Shown here: piece by piece, positions 61,578 through 64,000 of the stretch | How the letters are laid out: the number at the start of each line of letters is the position of its first letter | How positions within the stretch are numbered: the stretch's first letter is position 1 | The notes under the pieces: model-generated | Databases searched by the model: none | Seen by the model: only the letters and a program-made list of their open reading frames with translations | What the model was told of the DNA's origin: nothing | NCBI RefSeq assembly: GCF_051857545.1 | Contig: NZ_JBPZHB010000002.1 | Location: 186,001-250,000 of the forward strand | Direction of reading: 5' to 3' | DNA: 64,000 nt | From: Larkinella sp051857545 | GTDB lineage: Bacteria; Bacteroidota; Bacteroidia; Cytophagales; Spirosomataceae | Made by a program: the position numbers and the translations under genes

Positions 61578-64000
61578 TTATTCCGACCGCAAACTTTTCA
61601 CCGGATTCATCAACGCGGCTTTGATGCTTTGAAATGAAACCGTGGCAAAGGCAATCGCGACGGCGGCAAAACCGGCGAGGGCGAACATCCACCATTCCAC
61701 ATCGATTTTGTAGGCAAAATCCTGTAGCCACTGGTTCATGCCGTACCAGGCGATGGGCGTCGCAATCAGAATAGAGACGAAAATCAGTTTCAGAAAATCT
61801 TTCGATAACAACCCGACGATGCTGCCCACCGACGCGCCCAGCACCTTGCGAACGCCAATTTCTTTCGTCCGCTGGTTGGCCGCAAACGTAATGAGGCCGA
61901 ACAGACCCAGGCAGGAAATGAAAATGGAGATGCCCGCAAAAATCCGGAAGGCATCGAATACCAGTTGCTCGATCAGGTAATTTCTCGCCAGGTCCTCGTC
62001 GAGGAAGGTATACCGATACACATCGTCCGGAAAAATCTGCTTCCAGGTCTGTTCAATCGCCTGGAGGGCTTGGCGGAGGTTCGGTTCGTTGCCGGTGTGC
62101 GGGGCGAGTCGCAGGTGAATCTGTCCGTAAAATCCGCTGTTCCAGCATGTCATGACACAGGGTTCGATCGCATTTTGCAACGACCGGTTGTGAAAGTTCT
62201 TCACTACACCCAGAATCGGGGCTTCGCCTTCGTTGATGACAACGGTTTGACCAATAGCGGTTTCGGGTGTGAGTCCCAGCATTTTCACCAGCGTTTCGTT
62301 GACGACAAAACCGTTAAAAGGTTGACCATTGGGAACGATATTCGAGGTTGTGAACCAACGGCCGCTGACCAACTGGAGGCCAAAAAGTGATGAATAGTCC
62401 AGGTCAACCACCTTCAGTTCAGATTGTCGTTTCATTTGCTCCGACTCCGATTTCAGGCGCAAATCCGTTCCGTAGTGGTTTTCGGTCAGGGGAGCACCCG
62501 ACGAAAAGCTCACGTTTTTGACGGCCGGGTTTTGTCGTAAATGCTCCCGAAATACGGCCAGCTTGCTGTCCTGCTGGTTGCGCGGACTATTGATCGTCAT
62601 CACCGCGTCCTTCGTAAAACCCAATTCTTTTTGCTGGAAAAATGCCATCTGCCGCGAAACCACCAGCGTGCCAACCAGCAATCCGTAGGTAATGCAAAAC
62701 TGGAGAACAATCAGTCCCTGTCGCAGCGAAAACCCTTTCTGAGGTGCCGAAAACGTATTTTTCAAGGCTTTGATGGGCTGGAACCTTGACAACACGATCG
62801 CCGGATAGGAGCCTGCTAAAACCGCCACAACCACCACCAGACCCGCTCCGAACCACCAGACTGTGTAATCGGCGTGCAGATCGAGCTCGATGAGGGTCAT
62901 GGATTGGTTGATTACCGCCAGCAATCCGTTCAGGACGCCCAGCGACAGGATTCCTGCAACCACCGTGATCACCAGACTTTCCCCAATAAATTGAAAAAAT
63001 AATTGCTGCTGCGAGCTGCCCACCACCTTCCGAACCCCCACTTCCTTGCGCCGTTGAATGGCCTGCGCAACGCTGAGGTTGATGAAATTAAACGCGCCGA
63101 TCAGAATCAGAAAAACCGCCAGACTTGCCAGCCCGGCCAAAACCGTGCGGCTGATGACGTAACTGCCAATATTCTCGCCATAACGCGTTTCGGTATGCAC
63201 ATCGGCCAGCGGTTGCAGTACGTAGGTTTTACGGCGAATGTCTTCGGCGTTCATGTATTTTTTCTGCAAGGCCACCAGTTTCCGCTCAAACGCCTGCGGA
63301 TCAGCACCAACCGGCAGCGTGACGTAGGTGGTACCCTGGTAGTTGCCCGACCAGTTCGTTGCATAATACGGGTTATTGGCTTTGTAGAATTGGTAATTGA
63401 TCAGGATATCAAACAGCAGATTGGTATTTCGGGGTGGGGTTTGAATAATGCCCGACACCACCAGCGGGTCCGAATTGTTAATGGTCAGCGTTTTTCCTAG
63501 CAACCTTTCGTAGGGAAGGGCGGCTCCGGCAAAATACCGTTCGGCCATTTTTTGAGTCAGTACCACGGCATTGGGTTGTTGAAAAGCGGTATTGGCATTG
63601 CCCGCCAGCCAGATTCCGTCCGGCGCAATCGCTTTAAAATCGAACGTTTTCAGGTATTCCGCGTCGGCAAACATCACCCGTTTTTCATCAAACCGGGATA
63701 CCGTTCCATTTCCATCCGTCGAACTGATGATGCGCGAATCGGGGCCGGCGGTTTGCGTTACGCCCACGCCCGGAATCTCCCGGCGAATGGCTTCGGCCAG
63801 CGGATAGGCGGTGCTCGACCAGTATTGAACACCGTCGGCCTTCCGGTTGTGCTCCACAATCCGGTACGTTCGATCGGCGTTTGAATGGAAATGATCGAAG
63901 CTCAATTCATACCGGATGAATACGTAAATGACGAGACAGCAGGTGATTCCCAACGACAAACCGAGCACGTTGATCAGGCTGTAGGAGCGGTTTTTCCACA
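61578..64000 (-). CDS. FtsX/MacB-type ABC transporter permease, paralogue 7 (N-terminus outside the window)
   Basis: At least 807 codons are visible; the frame is open at the right edge (WKNRSYSLINVLGLSLGI), and about 15-20 N-terminal residues are missing by comparison with the paralogues. Landmarks: core with LQPLADVHTETRYGENIG, IQRRKEVGVRKVVGSSQQQ before the first FtsX helices, a second periplasmic core, NQRTKEIGVRKVLGASV and ending ALMNPVKSLRSE. The 3' end abuts REP array C. Whether the TGTCCG palindrome lies upstream cannot be seen. Confidence 0.92.
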   Translation of the reverse strand, partial: WKNRSYSLINVLGLSLGITCCLVIYVFIRYELSFDHFHSNADRTYRIVEHNRKADGVQYWSSTAYPLAEAIRREIPGVGVTQTAGPDSRIISSTDGNGTVSRFDEKRVMFADAEYLKTFDFKAIAPDGIWLAGNANTAFQQPNAVVLTQKMAERYFAGAALPYERLLGKTLTINNSDPLVVSGIIQTPPRNTNLLFDILINYQFYKANNPYYATNWSGNYQGTTYVTLPVGADPQAFERKLVALQKKYMNAEDIRRKTYVLQPLADVHTETRYGENIGSYVISRTVLAGLASLAVFLILIGAFNFINLSVAQAIQRRKEVGVRKVVGSSQQQLFFQFIGESLVITVVAGILSLGVLNGLLAVINQSMTLIELDLHADYTVWWFGAGLVVVVAVLAGSYPAIVLSRFQPIKALKNTFSAPQKGFSLRQGLIVLQFCITYGLLVGTLVVSRQMAFFQQKELGFTKDAVMTINSPRNQQDSKLAVFREHLRQNPAVKNVSFSSGAPLTENHYGTDLRLKSESEQMKRQSELKVVDLDYSSLFGLQLVSGRWFTTSNIVPNGQPFNGFVVNETLVKMLGLTPETAIGQTVVINEGEAPILGVVKNFHNRSLQNAIEPCVMTCWNSGFYGQIHLRLAPHTGNEPNLRQALQAIEQTWKQIFPDDVYRYTFLDEDLARNYLIEQLVFDAFRIFAGISIFISCLGLFGLITFAANQRTKEIGVRKVLGASVGSIVGLLSKDFLKLIFVSILIATPIAWYGMNQWLQDFAYKIDVEWWMFALAGFAAVAIAFATVSFQSIKAALMNPVKSLRSE

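Overview
The window looks like about 64 kb of a Cytophagales (Bacteroidota) chromosome, most likely a Spirosomaceae member close to Larkinella or Spirosoma. That placement is an inference from gene families, not a search. It rests on SusC/SusD pairs, Bacteroidota-type TAnnTTTG promoter elements, many ~800-aa FtsX/MacB permeases without an ATPase, a DUF5690 transporter and a large signal peptidase I. No rRNA, tRNA, prophage or cas genes were recognised.

Layout. (1) 1-11.9 kb: a carbohydrate-utilisation region with the end of a SusD, a GH92 alpha-mannosidase, a GH27-type alpha-galactosidase and a sulfatase, then a convergent histidine kinase, a GH43-like exoprotein and a DUF1080 protein. (2) 11.9-17.5 kb: isocitrate dehydrogenase with two small genes, a divergent LysR regulator, aquaporin, a palindromic repeat array and a GntP-type permease. 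(3) 17.5-26.5 kb: trehalose metabolism (OtsA-OtsB fusion, TreS-maltokinase fusion, cytoplasmic trehalase) and pyruvate kinase. (4) 26.6-32.8 kb: housekeeping and small genes (DUF5690 transporter, YqgE, outer-membrane barrel, NYN/LOTUS protein, YtxH, DUF1330-like, signal peptidase I). (5) 32.9-40.7 kb: two FtsX/MacB permeases, a membrane-anchored winged-helix regulator, a periplasmic trypsin-like protease and a small exported protein, all on the minus strand. (6) 41-46 kb: a SusC/SusD pair. (7) 46-56.2 kb: four tandem FtsX/MacB permeases followed by a 97-aa protein. (8) 56.4-59.9 kb: Uma2 nuclease, GlcG-like protein plus formaldehyde dehydrogenase, and a divergent AraC regulator. (9) 59.9-61.6 kb: a 153-aa REP-associated HUH (Y1) transposase embedded in two inverted arrays of short palindromic units. 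(10) A seventh permease runs off the right edge.

Most notable. First, the transposase/REP system: 28 palindromic units in three arrays, one of them 44 kb away without a transposase. The units have a 13-nt hairpin core of 5-bp stem and 3-nt loop, show compensatory stem changes, and run up to the start and stop codons of the transposase. Second, a shared upstream module, made of a promoter-like box and a TGTCCG/CGGACA palindrome, lies at the same distance (114 bp) before two permease genes. Third, there is a family of purine-rich ~7- or 10-nt-period inverted repeats at gene ends. Two enzymes carry unexpected residues at conserved catalytic positions: trehalase (Tyr where Glu is expected) and the maltokinase domain (HGN instead of HGD).
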